A DNA stretch of 64,000 nucleotides from Sphingobacterium sp. (GCA_031277685.1 JAITLV010000298.1:33081-97080), one strand, 5' to 3'. Shown: positions 35,101-44,400, numbered from the stretch's first letter. Made by a program: numbers and translations. The notes: generated by a model from the sequence alone, not told the origin.

Positions 35101-35302
35101 CATACATTTTAGTGAAATAACCTTCCATTTGTTGCGGAGTGTAGCCATTGAAAGAGTGGGCTACATACACAACAGGCAGGTCCATTTCTGGTAGGATATC
35201 TACTTTGACATCTTTGGTCGCTTTGATGCCAAAGAATAATAAGCCAATGACAATAACCATTATGGATATTGGTTTTTGCAAAGCAAATTTGATGATATTC
35301 AT
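32144..35302 (-). CDS. RND-family efflux pump
   Basis: A 1052-aa inner-membrane RND pump with the usual 12-helix layout and two large periplasmic loops. It starts IIKFALQKPISIMVIVIG. The TM4 segment reads GILVDESTVTIENIHQHF with one acidic pair D-E in place of the D-D of AcrB-type pumps. GLTTAPPFGGSPRTIEVN and the second-half GLIMSVGVSIANAVLLINNA are also visible. The lone Asp resembles metal-type (CusA/HME) and related pumps. Together with the Cys-rich neighbours this suggests heavy-metal or organic toxicant export; substrate is inferred. Confidence 0.92.
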   Translation of the reverse strand: MNIIKFALQKPISIMVIVIGLLFFGIKATKDVKVDILPEMDLPVVYVAHSFNGYTPQQMEGYFTKMYVNMLLFTNGIKSIESKNTQGLTLMKIVFYEGIDMGEAIATINALSNRSQVFLPPGAPPPFIIRFDASSQPVGQLVFRSNTKTNNQLQDIANFSARPFLIKIPGLTTAPPFGGSPRTIEVNIDPYKLRAHNLSPEQVVEAISRNNITSPSGNIYIGDKNYLTPTNNTVKKIEELGEIPIFKNTVDNIYIRDVATIKDGADIATGFALIDGKRSVYINIAKAGNASTLDVVNKLKDRLPEIQRNMPEDVSISYEFDQSVYISNALKSLVIEGILGAILTGLMVLLFLNDRRAALIVIMTIPISIISGVLFLKLFGQTLNIMSLSGLALAIGILVDESTVTIENIHQHFALGKTRAQAIWDACKEIAFPKLLIMLCILAVFAPAFMMTGIPGALFMPLALAIGFSMIVSFLLSQTFVPVMANWMMKHHPETCHNPAHQTNWFDRFRERFLRLLSNLTAKRKVIVSLSLILAFVSCFFLYRGIGKDVLPTVNSRQFQVRIKAPEGTRIEVTEGKVKQFLQLLKEKVGPDNIAISSVFIGQHPSTFAVSPIYLYNAGPHEALMQVALKKLEGNSDELKDELRKHFNKKMPEIQLSFEPIELTEKILSQGTNTPIEIRISGMMKKMNRMYAQKLLGKLKEIDYLRDQQIPQSMDYPALQINIDRTRAAQLGLDAQDIAKSLVTATASTRYTNKNFWVGGMMGIAYDVQVQTPQNILNSKEELENLTLSKNADRPVLGDVATITATKELGESYNLGTMGYTTVAANLHKKDLGQASQDIQVAIASLGELPKGINIEVAGMAPVLNETMSNLATGLLIAVIVIFLMLTATFQSFRISLVILSTVPFVIVGALILLKLTGSTLNLQSYMGLIMSVGVSIANAVLLINNAESLRLKNHNAMISAIEAAKLRIRPIIMTTIAMVAGMLPMAIGFGEGGDQVSPLGRAVIGGLLFSIFSVLIILPLVFIWIQDKATTTSPSLDPEDENSIHFVKTTI

Positions 35303-35313
35303 AAAGGATAGAA

Positions 35314-36702
35314 TTAAGAATGATGAATGAAAATATTGAAATCACCCTGTGCCGCAGCTAGCAATAGCAATGCTTGCCAGACATTATTTTGTGCAATTTC
35401 ATAGTCGATCTCGGCCCGGTTTAGACTATACAATGCTTGGGTATAATCAACTAAAGTCGTTAGACCATTTTCATAAAGGGCATGATGTTGTTTGTAAGCA
35501 AGTCTGGCCGCAGATAATTGGATCCTCGTTTCTTCGAAGTTGTCGATCGCATTTTTTAATTGTGAATCGGCAAGAAGCGACTGTGCTAGAAAATCTTTTT
35601 TATACTTCTCGTATTCTATCTGAACCGCCTGGGTATACAGCTTTTGTTCCTTGGTCTTTGTATCAAAACGAAAGATATTGGTCAGGTTCCAGTTTAGTGA
35701 AAACCCCAATAGATAATTTGCCCTGTTTACTCCTATACCTTTCAGGTAATTTGTTGAATATGCCGTGTTATCCTGTATATAGTTCCAGTCGAATCCGGTG
35801 CCACGCCCTTGTATTACGCCAAAAGCGGAAACCGAGGGCAAACGGTTGGACTTTAATACCTCCTCGGTCTGTATGCTCTCGTTGATTTTGCTATTTTGGA
35901 GTAATAGAAAAGGATGCTGCTCTATCAGATTTACATGTTGCGTTGCCAAGCTGTTTGGAATACTGGTATTATAGACTGTATCCAATTGATAGGTTTTGAA
36001 ATCATCATTTAGCAACAGCGCGAGCTGTTTGGAATATTCCAGTTCCTTATCATAGGATTTAATCTGGAGGGATTTTGCATTCGAGACCTCCGCTTTAGCC
36101 AATTGCGCATCGACATCGGCTATCAACCCACTTTCCGCCCTCGCTGCGGTCATTTCATAAAATACTTGGGCTCGGTTCAGGTTTTTTTCCTGAACATATT
36201 TTATCCGTTGGCTTGCCAGCAGATTTAAATAAGTCGCACTTGTTTTTATTTTGTGCTGGAAGACCTCTTGTGTGAGGTCAGCCTCGGTCGTCTGTTCCTT
36301 CATTGAACCAAGGAGAACCTGATTTTTGATCCTTCCAAAGGTATAGAGGTTCCAGTTTATATTGGCAAAGTAGAGTGATCCAAATGCTGCATTCCAATTT
36401 TGCTCTGCCAGGGGCATGGATGTTGCACCTGACGCTAGACCACCGTAGGCATACATTGGACCATGTTGGGCATTGATGGTTCCAAAACTTTGCTGCGCTG
36501 CTATGGTGAGATCAGGCAGGTATTGCTGTTTTTGAAAAAAGGTATGTTGTCTTGCTGCAGCGGCAACAAATTGTTTTGATTTTATCTGATCGTATTGCTC
36601 AACGGCACGAGTAATGGCATCTTCGAGTTTTAAGGTCTGCGGGAAACCATTTAGGCTAATTCCCCAGATTGCACTCAAAGCTGCAATGAGTTTTAATTTC
36701 AT
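35314..36702 (-). CDS. TolC-family outer-membrane efflux channel
   Basis: A 462-aa outer-membrane factor with signal peptide to about residue 22 (NGFPQ). It shows the TolC family's two similar helical hairpins; the repeats begin KLEDAITRAVEQYDQIKSK and, in the second half, EEVLKSNRLPSVSAFGVIQG. First gene of the minus-strand efflux operon; the pump starts 12 bp downstream. Provides the exit duct across the outer membrane. Confidence 0.9.
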   Translation of the reverse strand: MKLKLIAALSAIWGISLNGFPQTLKLEDAITRAVEQYDQIKSKQFVAAAARQHTFFQKQQYLPDLTIAAQQSFGTINAQHGPMYAYGGLASGATSMPLAEQNWNAAFGSLYFANINWNLYTFGRIKNQVLLGSMKEQTTEADLTQEVFQHKIKTSATYLNLLASQRIKYVQEKNLNRAQVFYEMTAARAESGLIADVDAQLAKAEVSNAKSLQIKSYDKELEYSKQLALLLNDDFKTYQLDTVYNTSIPNSLATQHVNLIEQHPFLLLQNSKINESIQTEEVLKSNRLPSVSAFGVIQGRGTGFDWNYIQDNTAYSTNYLKGIGVNRANYLLGFSLNWNLTNIFRFDTKTKEQKLYTQAVQIEYEKYKKDFLAQSLLADSQLKNAIDNFEETRIQLSAARLAYKQHHALYENGLTTLVDYTQALYSLNRAEIDYEIAQNNVWQALLLLAAAQGDFNIFIHHS

Positions 36703-36785
36703 TGAAAATAAAATTTGTTAGTAAACATCCAGAATTAAGGTGGTCACTGTTTAGGTGCCACAAACTTTTTAACAGATGTAGACGA

Positions 36786-37214
36786 TCAAATTCTATAAGT
36801 ACAGAGAAGAATATAAAGCGGATTGCTCCAGAGGGGATTTTTTGAGGATAGATAAGTGAGTGGTTTGTTATTATTGCTATTGACAATGGAAAAGTCAAAT
36901 ACAGCGCCTAACAATTGGTTGGGGATGGTCGAGCCCCAAAATTTCACCGAGAAGTCAAAGTGTGATTGTTTCTTTATACTCTCGTTGAGTTTGACCAGTT
37001 TGGACTGATGCTGACAACAGCCTTTCTTTTTTTCTTGTAACTTTTTGTCCTTTGAGGTGCAGATCGGGCAAGGCTTGTTCTTGTCAGGGCTCTCTGTGTT
37101 CGTCCAGCTGTAATGTTTCTCTGCTGCTCCTTTGCAGATATGCTGGTATTGTGTAAGGCCTAAGGCCAATACCGCATACATTGTGGAAAGAAAGAATACG
37201 AGTAATTTTTTCAC
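36786..37214 (-). CDS. Cys/His-rich exported protein, HYC_CC_PP-like
   Basis: About 142 aa when started at GTG 37214, which begins a clear signal peptide (KKLLVFFLSTMYAVLALG). The longer ATG frame from 37292 would place 26 non-signal residues ahead of it. The mature part has QYQHICKG, KPCPICTSKDK and GCCQHQSK, a Cys/His layout like the short HYC_CC_PP-type proteins that sit beside Bacteroidetes metal-efflux operons. It lies 84 bp upstream of the TolC gene on the same strand. Periplasmic metal binding is likely; the start and the family assignment are moderately sure. Confidence 0.65.
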   Translation of the reverse strand: MKKLLVFFLSTMYAVLALGLTQYQHICKGAAEKHYSWTNTESPDKNKPCPICTSKDKKLQEKKKGCCQHQSKLVKLNESIKKQSHFDFSVKFWGSTIPNQLLGAVFDFSIVNSNNNKPLTYLSSKNPLWSNPLYILLCTYRI

Positions 37215-37468
37215 CTGTTTTAATTTACTTCTAAATTGCAACGAAAGATTTGTCCCTACAGCATGAGCCACCGCAAACCTGAACAGCTTCATATATCATT
37301 CATGCAAATATATTTTTTCTTTTAATCCGTTATTTGTACAATTTCATTAAAGTTTTATAACATTTATATCCCATTATTCGTATTCGGACAGTGAAGATAT
37401 TGAATTCGGTTCGTGTTTACTATCGGAGTTTGGTATAATACTTGTAAATGTACCCCCAAAAATGAATT

Positions 37469-37903
37469 ATGAGCACATTTAAAATGATTTTTAAGAGATG
37501 GGTACTGCTGTTACTTGGGGTAATTGTGGTCGGTCTGACTTCTTGTAGTAAAGAAACTGTAGATAGTATAGGTAGGGATACTGCGCTGAATATTATCCGT
37601 ACAGGAAGTTGGGAACGCTGGACAAAAACTGTTTCAGGCAATAGTGTTGCAGAGTTAAATTTCTCTCGTGAAATGATGGAACAGGGGGAGACACTTAATT
37701 TTGATAAGGACGGTGCATGGCACAAGAAGAAGGATAAATCGGCTGTATCTTATGATTACAGCATGCCAGATCCGAAAACGATGATCTTTGACGGTGTTGA
37801 ATATAAAATCCAGGAAAATATCATTTCCACGATATCAAAACTAACCTTGATACATCAGGAAGGTGCGGTTAAAACAACCATGATATTTAAAAGAAGTTGG
37901 TAA
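37469..37903 (+). CDS. lipocalin-like lipoprotein of unknown function
   Basis: A 144-aa lipoprotein (lipobox VVGLTSC, Cys26) with a beta-rich mature domain (NIIRTGSWERWTKTVSG, LNFDKDGAWHKKKDKS, KTMIFDGVEYKIQE). The alternation of strands and a WxxW region suggest a small lipocalin-like barrel. Monocistronic, with its own terminator at 37918-37955. No specific function can be given. Confidence 0.7.
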   Translation: MSTFKMIFKRWVLLLLGVIVVGLTSCSKETVDSIGRDTALNIIRTGSWERWTKTVSGNSVAELNFSREMMEQGETLNFDKDGAWHKKKDKSAVSYDYSMPDPKTMIFDGVEYKIQENIISTISKLTLIHQEGAVKTTMIFKRSW

Positions 37904-37917
37904 TACAAAATCCTTTC

Positions 37918-37955
37918 GATGGCTAATAGTATAAAAACGATTAGCCATCTTTTTA
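37918..37955 (+). terminator. terminator after lipoprotein gene
   Basis: GATGGCTAAT (37918-37927) pairs perfectly with ATTAGCCATC (37940-37949), followed by TTTTT. Confidence 0.8.
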
Positions 37956-38046
37956 TACTTGTTGCTAGTAAGCGCACTGTTTTGTTGTATTTTAAAAAAT
38001 TATTTATCATTATATCAATTAGTTAAGGTTGTGTATTGAAATAATT

Positions 38047-38077
38047 TTGAAAACCAATAAATTTTAGTGTACTTTTG
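38047..38077 (+). promoter_or_regulatory. promoter of tRNA-Pro
   Basis: TTG (38047-38049), 20 nt, TACTTTTG (38070-38077). This fits the Bacteroidetes TTG / TAnnTTTG consensus and ends 31 bp before the tRNA 5' end. Confidence 0.6.
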
Positions 38078-38107
38078 TGCCACACAAAACAAAGGTGATA
38101 CCTTTTT

Positions 38108-38181
38108 CGGGGTGTAGCGTAGCCCGGTATCGCGCCACATTTGGGATGTGGAGGTCGTAGGTTCGAATCCTGCCACCCCGA
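38108..38181 (+). tRNA. tRNA-Pro (TGG)
   Basis: A 74-nt cloverleaf. The acceptor CGGGGTG (38108-38114) pairs with CACCCCG (38174-38180), with discriminator A. The anticodon stem is CCACA/TGTGG with loop TTTGGGA (38140-38146) and anticodon TGG at 38142-38144. The T arm is GTAGG-TTCGAAT-CCTGC. CCA is not encoded. A terminator follows. Its last 14 nt are repeated at 29257. Confidence 0.92.
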
Positions 38182-38329
38182 CTGAAAAGCTCTAACGAAA
38201 GTTAGGGCTTTTTTTGTTTTTTGGCAAGTTGAGAACCTACGACCTCTTGATGGGTTATAAGTTCGATCCGTAGGATGCTCCGGGGTGTACTTGGGCATTG
38301 CGTGGCTGAGTCAATCCTGCCACCCCGAC
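38168..38329 (+). repeat. direct repeat, copy 2, at tRNA-Pro 3' end
   Basis: About 162 bp matching copy 1 at 29257-29417. It includes the tRNA-Pro tail, the terminator (AGCTCTAAC with GTTAGGGCT, then T7), an inverted piece resembling the tRNA T-arm region (AACCTACGACCTC) and a closing second tail copy (CAATCCTGCCACCCCGAC). It marks a repeatedly used insertion site. Confidence 0.6.
38188..38220 (+). terminator. terminator of tRNA-Pro
   Basis: AGCTCTAAC pairs with GTTAGGGCT (one G-T), loop GAAA, followed by a seven-T run and more T. Confidence 0.75.
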
Positions 38330-38331
38330 AA

Positions 38332-39002
38332 CAAAGGAGTTAAATCCTATTCGTTTTTTTATACCAAATGAAGCAAGGAATATCAAGGATTTTATGTCCT
38401 ATTTCTCACCCCCTTCTTTTCTCTTGTTGTTATTTTAACTATTTTAAAATCAGTATTTTGTTTTTTTTAGCTTTTTGGTTTTTGAGCCGCATAAGTATCC
38501 CAAAATAGGTCAGAAAGGAGTAAAGTGTATGAGAAGCCTACGAAAATTCAACCCATTGCCCAGCCGATTTTAAAACCAAGATTGATAGTGTATTTAATTC
38601 TGAACCAAGGGAATTGATACGAAATGTACCTATAATTAGGATGCTCTTTGAGGAACAGGTAAGTATGACAAAAGGAATATATAAGCCAATATATAATTTA
38701 AAAAAATGAGTTTTCTTGTGATAAGGAATGAACTTTTTAAAATTGTCAATACTATTTGTATAAAGTGTTTAGGGGTACTTTCGGTAAAATTCCTGTTGTA
38801 AGTACAATAATATTTCTCTTATCTTTGTCAGATGAGAATGACAGTAATGTTATAAAATCCTTTTTTGGCTTAGTTCTTAAGCGATGCGCTGTGTACTATC
38901 TGCATAGCGTGATTTTCTATTTTTAAAATTTTATTAATAATCTAAACTATTAGGTGAATAGACATTGTTGTCTCCTTGTAATAGTTTATATCTCAAAAAA
39001 AT
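38332..39002. other. gene-poor region, probably degenerate
   Basis: 671 bp of AT-rich DNA with no intact gene. An open frame without a start codon (about 38535-38709) reads KIDSVFNSEPRELIRNVPI and RMLFEEQ near its end, which looks like a decayed coding sequence. The promoter for the dioxygenase gene lies at 38796-38827. Confidence 0.4.
38796..38827 (+). promoter_or_regulatory. promoter candidate for PhyH-type gene
   Basis: TTG (38796-38798), 21 nt, TATCTTTG (38820-38827), an exact TAnnTTTG box. It implies a leader of about 170 nt before ATG 39003. Confidence 0.45.
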
Positions 39003-39782
39003 ATGTCAGAAATACTAAGTAAAAAGGAAATAGAGCAGTTCGTTCTTAATGGTTTTGTTTGCGTTGAAAATGCATTTTCCAAAGAAATTGCAGATGCAGC
39101 TTTGGATATTCTTTGGAATGACCTTCCTTGTGATAGGTCTAATCCATCGACTTGGACTGAACCTGTAATACGTTTGGGTATGTACACCCAACTCCCCTTT
39201 GTTGAGTCGTTAAATTGCAAAAACATGCATTTGATTTTTGATCAGTTGGTTGGAGAACATAAGTGGATACCCTGTCGAAATGTGGGAACATTCCCGGTTA
39301 GATTTCCCTCAATACAGAAACCCAATGATACAGGTAAACACGTAGATGCAAGTTTTCCAGGAAATGACCCTAATAATTATTTTGAGTGGCGTGTCAATAT
39401 CAAATCAAAAGGCCGTGCCTTATTAATGCTCGTTTTGTATTCAGATGTTAACGAAAATGATGCCCCGACGGTCATTTATGAGGGTTCTCACATTGATGTT
39501 GCAAAACTATTGGCTAAAGAGGGTGATTCAGGTCTTTCATTTATCGAACTTGCGAGCAAGTTAGGTAACCTGCCCAAAAGAAAAGAGGTATATGCAACAG
39601 GTAAAGCAGGTACGGTTTATCTATGTCACCCCTTTATAGTTCATTCAGCTCAAGCACACAGCGGAACTGTTCCTAAATTCATGGCACAACCACCCTTGCT
39701 GTTGAGAGGGGAACTGGTTATCTCGGATTCCACAGACAACTATACTCCAGTTGAACAAGCTATTCGTTTAGCGTTAGATTAG
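39003..39782 (+). CDS. phytanoyl-CoA dioxygenase (PhyH) family oxygenase
   Basis: A 259-aa Fe(II)/2-oxoglutarate-dependent oxygenase of the PhyH family. It starts with the family's FVLNGFVCVENAFS. The iron facial triad can be read as H113 and D115 in GKHVDASF and H214 in FIVHSAQAHSG. The substrate (lipid, amino acid, antibiotic or osmolyte hydroxylation) is not predictable. It is monocistronic between the repeat at 38329 and a strong terminator, so it appears to be island cargo. Confidence 0.82.
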   Translation: MSEILSKKEIEQFVLNGFVCVENAFSKEIADAALDILWNDLPCDRSNPSTWTEPVIRLGMYTQLPFVESLNCKNMHLIFDQLVGEHKWIPCRNVGTFPVRFPSIQKPNDTGKHVDASFPGNDPNNYFEWRVNIKSKGRALLMLVLYSDVNENDAPTVIYEGSHIDVAKLLAKEGDSGLSFIELASKLGNLPKRKEVYATGKAGTVYLCHPFIVHSAQAHSGTVPKFMAQPPLLLRGELVISDSTDNYTPVEQAIRLALD

Positions 39783-39800
39783 TTGGAAATGTGTCACATT

Positions 39801-39830
39801 GAAAGAGGTTGTGTTTGCAACCTCTTTTTT
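39801..39830 (+). terminator. terminator after PhyH gene
   Basis: AAAGAGGTTG pairs with CAACCTCTTT with a short loop, then more T, 20 bp after the stop. Confidence 0.8.
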
Positions 39831-39975
39831 GTGTCGTATATTCCTGAATGTATTTCAAAAAAGATATAGAAACTCATATTGCGGGCTATCAGAAACTTTG
39901 AGGAAATACACAGCGAGGTATTGATCCGTATTATTTCATTACTATATATTTGCACAGTCAAAAATGATAAGTAAA

Positions 39976-40010
39976 GGCTTTCCTTTTTTGAAAGAAAAGC
40001 CTTTTAAAAT
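39976..40010 (+). terminator. orphan terminator-like hairpin
   Basis: AAAGGCTTT...AAAGCCTTTT pairing with a T-rich loop and tail (aaaggctttcc / gaaaagcctttt). No gene is seen directly before it, so it may be left over from a lost gene. Confidence 0.45.
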
Positions 40011-40098
40011 ATGCTTCTAAGACGGGTTTATTCTTCTTTGTGAAGAACTGGTTTTTTCAAATCACTTAAAAAATGGTTCGAAAATTGTCCCTACAGGA

Positions 40099-40126
40099 CG
40101 ACTGAAAAGCGCTAACGAAAGTTAAG
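40099..40126 (+). repeat. remnant of tRNA-tail/terminator repeat, copy 3
   Basis: CGACTGAAAAGCGCTAACGA (40099-40118) and the following AAGTTA match the tail of copy 1 at 29413-29439 with one difference at its centre. It likely marks the far end of an old island bounded by the repeat at 38168. Confidence 0.5.
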
Positions 40127-40143
40127 GTATTCAAAGTACAATG

Positions 40144-41169
40144 TTACAGAGATTGCCTGATGATAACTTGAGTTGGATTGCGTTCTTTCAAGGTTTTCTT
40201 TTGAAGTATAGCTTCAGCGGCGGCTTTACCCATTGCTCGAAAATCAGTAGATATGACAGTAATTCCCCCTTCAAGGATCTCTTTGACATCAGTGTCATTG
40301 TAGGAAATAAGTCCGATATCCTCGCCTAATGTAAACCCATGTTTCTTTGCCAATTTAATCAAAGACACATCGTCGGAATCATAACGACTGAAGGTGATAA
40401 ACGCGGTATGTTTCTCAAACTTTGCCTCATCCACTTCCAACAGGATGTCATAATTAATATGAGATTCATCACAATATTGAATAAAGCCCTTGATGACATG
40501 TTTTGCATGCAAAGCTTCAGGATGTGCTATAAGGGTGACTTTCTTATATTTCTGGATATTGGTCTGCAGTAGGGATAGACTGTTGTAAATATCGTATTCA
40601 AAGTCCTGATAAATACAGGTATAGTCACCCAATAGTCCCAGTTGATTGTAATCAATAATAATTCGTTTGTTTGGGGGAATGAGATTGATGATTGCGGATG
40701 GATCATCTTTCAAAAATGTAACAATAACGAAATGCGTATAGTTGTTTATGTTTTCAGTGATAATATTCCGAAAAACATTAAAGTTATGATGGTGAAAATA
40801 AACATCAATAGCCGCTGCTCCCTTTGTTTCAGCTAGAAGCGATTGATAAATCTGTTCACGCATGGTATTCATTTTATCGAGGAGGAGTAGGATACGATAA
40901 GAATACTGCACTTCTTTTTTCTTTACATAATAGCCCTTACGATAGACGGATTCAATTACCCCCTTTTCCAATAGGTAATTAAGCCCCTTCAATACCGTTT
41001 CTTTGCTCATGCCGAGTTGATCCTGCAATTGATTTAAAGAGGGGATACGATCGCCAATATGTAGATCGTTCTTTTCGATCAATGTATGGATGTGATCTAC
41101 TAATTGCAGATACTTCATGCGCGATCCGTTGCCTGTTTCGTTTGTCGTGGACATGTGATGAATAATCAT
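40144..41169 (-). CDS. GntR-type regulator with periplasmic-binding-like domain
   Basis: A 341-aa repressor-type regulator divergent from the SusC gene. The winged HTH (about residues 19-88, PSLNQLQDQLGMSKETVLKG, RKGYYV) is GntR-class. The rest is a LacI/periplasmic-binding-type ligand domain (ITFSRYDSDDVSLI, LGEDIGLISYNDTD, VISTDFRAMGKAAAEAIL). ATG start at 41169; a second Met at residue 6 or 18 is possible. Such regulators sense a sugar and control the adjacent PUL. The GTCTAGAC palindrome near 41360 is the best operator candidate. Confidence 0.88.
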   Translation of the reverse strand: MIIHHMSTTNETGNGSRMKYLQLVDHIHTLIEKNDLHIGDRIPSLNQLQDQLGMSKETVLKGLNYLLEKGVIESVYRKGYYVKKKEVQYSYRILLLLDKMNTMREQIYQSLLAETKGAAAIDVYFHHHNFNVFRNIITENINNYTHFVIVTFLKDDPSAIINLIPPNKRIIIDYNQLGLLGDYTCIYQDFEYDIYNSLSLLQTNIQKYKKVTLIAHPEALHAKHVIKGFIQYCDESHINYDILLEVDEAKFEKHTAFITFSRYDSDDVSLIKLAKKHGFTLGEDIGLISYNDTDVKEILEGGITVISTDFRAMGKAAAEAILQKKTLKERNPTQVIIRQSL

Positions 41170-41311
41170 TTACGATAATTGAGTCAAACTTAGATAAACT
41201 TGTTTTGATATGCAAGTCTTGATATGATTCAGATCACAGAAGACGTTTGATGATTTTTCTCCCCCTTGAAGATATCCCTAAGAAGAAACTAAATCTTTTT
41301 TTTACTTTTTT

Positions 41312-41340
41312 TTTGTTAGCGCAAATATAATTTATACTTT
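41312..41340 (+). promoter_or_regulatory. promoter candidate of the PUL operon
   Basis: TTTG (41312-41315), 17 nt, TATACTTT (41333-41340). It is a near match to the Bacteroidetes consensus and lies just upstream of the palindromic site and the susC gene. Confidence 0.4.
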
Positions 41341-41354
41341 TATAAAAGCAAACC

Positions 41355-41373
41355 AGTCTAGACCAGACTAGAT
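41355..41373. promoter_or_regulatory. palindromic operator candidate
   Basis: GTCTAGAC (41356-41363) is a perfect palindrome, inside a wider TCTAG-6 nt-CTAGA inverted repeat (41357-41372). It lies 15 bp after the -7 box and 30 bp before susC, where a bound GntR repressor would block transcription. Confidence 0.5.
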
Positions 41374-41402
41374 TGCTAAACATAACAATTATAAACGCTA
41401 TT

Positions 41403-44400
41403 ATGACTCTATTTCATCTAAAGGCAACGCTACTGTTGCTGGCGATTTTTTTTCTGTCGTTTTCCTCCTTTGGTCAAAAGCCCACTTCTGTTAAGGGGAA
41501 GGTAATGGATGAAGAAGGAAACCCGTTGATCGGAGCTACAGTATCGAACCAGGATAAAACTGTAAGAACTTCCACTGACTCCACAGGCAATTTTTCAATA
41601 TCCCCGATTACGCAAGGTGAATCACTGTTTTTCTCCATGGTTGGCTATGTATCCACAAAAGGTATTGCCCGATCGGATGCACCCGTTCAGGTAAAGTTAT
41701 TGCGAAGTGAGCAGCTGCTGGAGGATGTTGTTGTCATTGGTTATGGCACAACAACCAAACGGGATCTGACCGGGGCTGTAGGCCAGGCTAATTTAACAGA
41801 TATGCGTAAAGCTCCTGTCGCCAATTTCGAGGAAGCCTTGGCTGGTCGGGTGGCAGGTGTTAAAGTAAGCTCAAATGATGGACAGCCCGGTGCCGAACTC
41901 AGTATTGTTATTCGTGGTAATAACTCCGTCACGCAAGATAACTCTCCACTTTATGTTGTAGATGGATTTCCTGTCGAAACTTCTGTCGGGAATACCATAA
42001 ACCCCGAAGAAATAGAGTCCTTAGAAGTTTTGAAAGATGCTTCTGCAACAGCTATTTACGGTGCCAGAGGAGCCAATGGAGTAGTTCTTATTACAACTAA
42101 AAAAGGTAAAGTTGGAACTCCGGTTATTAATTACAACGGTTGGGTAGGATTGAATCAGATCATTAAAACACAAGAATTACTAAATCCTTATGAATTTGTC
42201 AAATACCAATTGGAGCAGAACCCTACACTTTATTCAACTATTTATCTAAAGGACGGAAAGACTCTTGACGATTATCGCAATATGGAAGGGATCAATTGGC
42301 AGGACAAGGTTTTTAGAGATGCAGTTACCCATAATCATTCTTTGGCGATACGAGGTGGTACCGATCGTACACGATATGCTATTTCTGGGTCATTATTAGA
42401 TCAAGACGGTATAATACTGAACAGTGGGTTTAATAAATATCAAGGAAGGATTGTATTGGATCAGACCTTAAATACCAAAATGAAAGTAGGCTTGAATATA
42501 AACTATACTGCCTATAAACGATATGGTACTGTTGTGTCCGAATCTCAGCCGAGCCCGACGGCGAGCTTGATGTATGGAATATGGGGATTTAGGCCAATTA
42601 CTGGAAATGCGCTTACAGATGCCTCTTTGATAGATGATCTCTTTGATCCGGATATGGATCCAAGTTTAGGAACAGACTTAAGAATAAATCCCTATTTAGC
42701 GGTACAGAATGAGTATAATCCCTTGTTCAGTACAAACCTTGTTGCCAATGGTTATTTCGAATATAAATTGGGAAAGGAGTTGACTTTCAGGGCAACGGGG
42801 GGGTATACCCGCATAAATCAACGACGTGAAGTATTCTTTAACTCAAAATCCAGAGCAGGGCACCCATTCTCAAATAATAAGGTAAATGGTTCTATTTGGA
42901 ACAATGAGATTACAAATCTTTTGAATGAAAATACACTGTCTTATGATAAAAAATTTAAGGGGGGACATAGGCTAAAGGCAGTCGTAGGGTTCACGGTGCA
43001 GGACATTCGAAATTATACCAATGGCTTCACCTCTATTTTGGTTCCCAATGAATCTTTGGGGATCAAAGGGCTGGATGAAGGACAGATTACCATGGCCCCA
43101 GTTACCGATGCCTCCAATGGGCTAGTTTCCTATTTGGGACGGATAGATTACAATTATCGTTCAAAGTACTTACTGACGCTGTCTTTTAGAAGCGATGGCT
43201 CCTCCAAATTTCCAAAATCAAATCGGTGGGCATATTTTCCTTCTGGATCTTTTGCGTGGCGTTTGAAAGAAGAAAATTTCTTGAAACCAATAAAGGTGAT
43301 CAGCGATGCAAAACTACGTGTTGGAATTGGTTCAACCGGAAATAATCGTGTATCAGAATATGCTTCTCTGAGTGCCTTACAGATGAATCCTGCTTCAGGT
43401 TATAGTGTTGGTAATAGTGCTGGTCAGGGTATGGTACCCACAAATCTTGGAAATCCAAATTTGAAATGGGAGACTACAGTTCAAACCAACATTGGTCTTG
43501 ATCTTTCCATACTTAAGAATAGAGTATCACTTACAACAGATTATTATCACAAAGAGACGCGGGATTTATTGCTGAATGCCACCTTAGCGCCCAGTATGGG
43601 CTTCCTGACCGGGTTCAAAAACATAGGTCGTGTATCCAATAGTGGAATCGAATTTACCTTAGAGACCAAAAATATACAAACCCCAAATTTCTCGTGGAAT
43701 TCAAGTTTTAATATCGCATTTAATAAAAACAAGGTTCTTGAACTCAATGAAGGAGAACCGAGTTTAGCTACCCGCGTTACATGGGGAAATTTCAATAATG
43801 CTTATCCCTATATAGCAATACCCGGACAGCCGATAGCTTTGTTTTATGGCTATCTCTTTGACGGTGTTTATCAGTACGCAGACTTTGATCTCGTCAATGG
43901 AAACTATCTGTTGAAAGCGGGTCGACCTAATAATGGCGTACCGAGAGCAAGTATCAAACCCGGTGATATTCGCTTTAAGGATATCAATGGTGATGGACAG
44001 GTTGACAATTATGACTTAACCATAATAGGTAATCCAAATCCAAAACATATCGGCGGATTTAACAATAACTTTAACTATAAAAACTTCGATCTCAATGTTT
44101 TTTTACAGTGGAGTTATGGTGGCGATGTCCTCAATGCCAATCGCATTGAGTTTGAAGGTGGGGATCCCGTTGCACGTGGTTTTCTGAATATGTTTGCATC
44201 CTTTGCCGACCGTTGGACGCCGGAGAATCAGACGAATGCTCTTTATCGTGTCGGTGGACAGGGACCTGCGGTCTATTCCTCAAGAACGATTGAAGACGGA
44301 TCCTATTTGAGACTCAAGACCTTGTCCTTGGGCTATACGTTCAATGCCAATCAGCTCCGAAAGTTACGCATGCAATCCATACGGTTATATGTGGCAGCCC

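Noticed and set aside
38023..38298. Minus-strand open frame across tRNA-Pro.
   Set aside because: It is antisense to the tRNA and its repeat (GWQDSNLRPPHPKCG), so it is an artefact.
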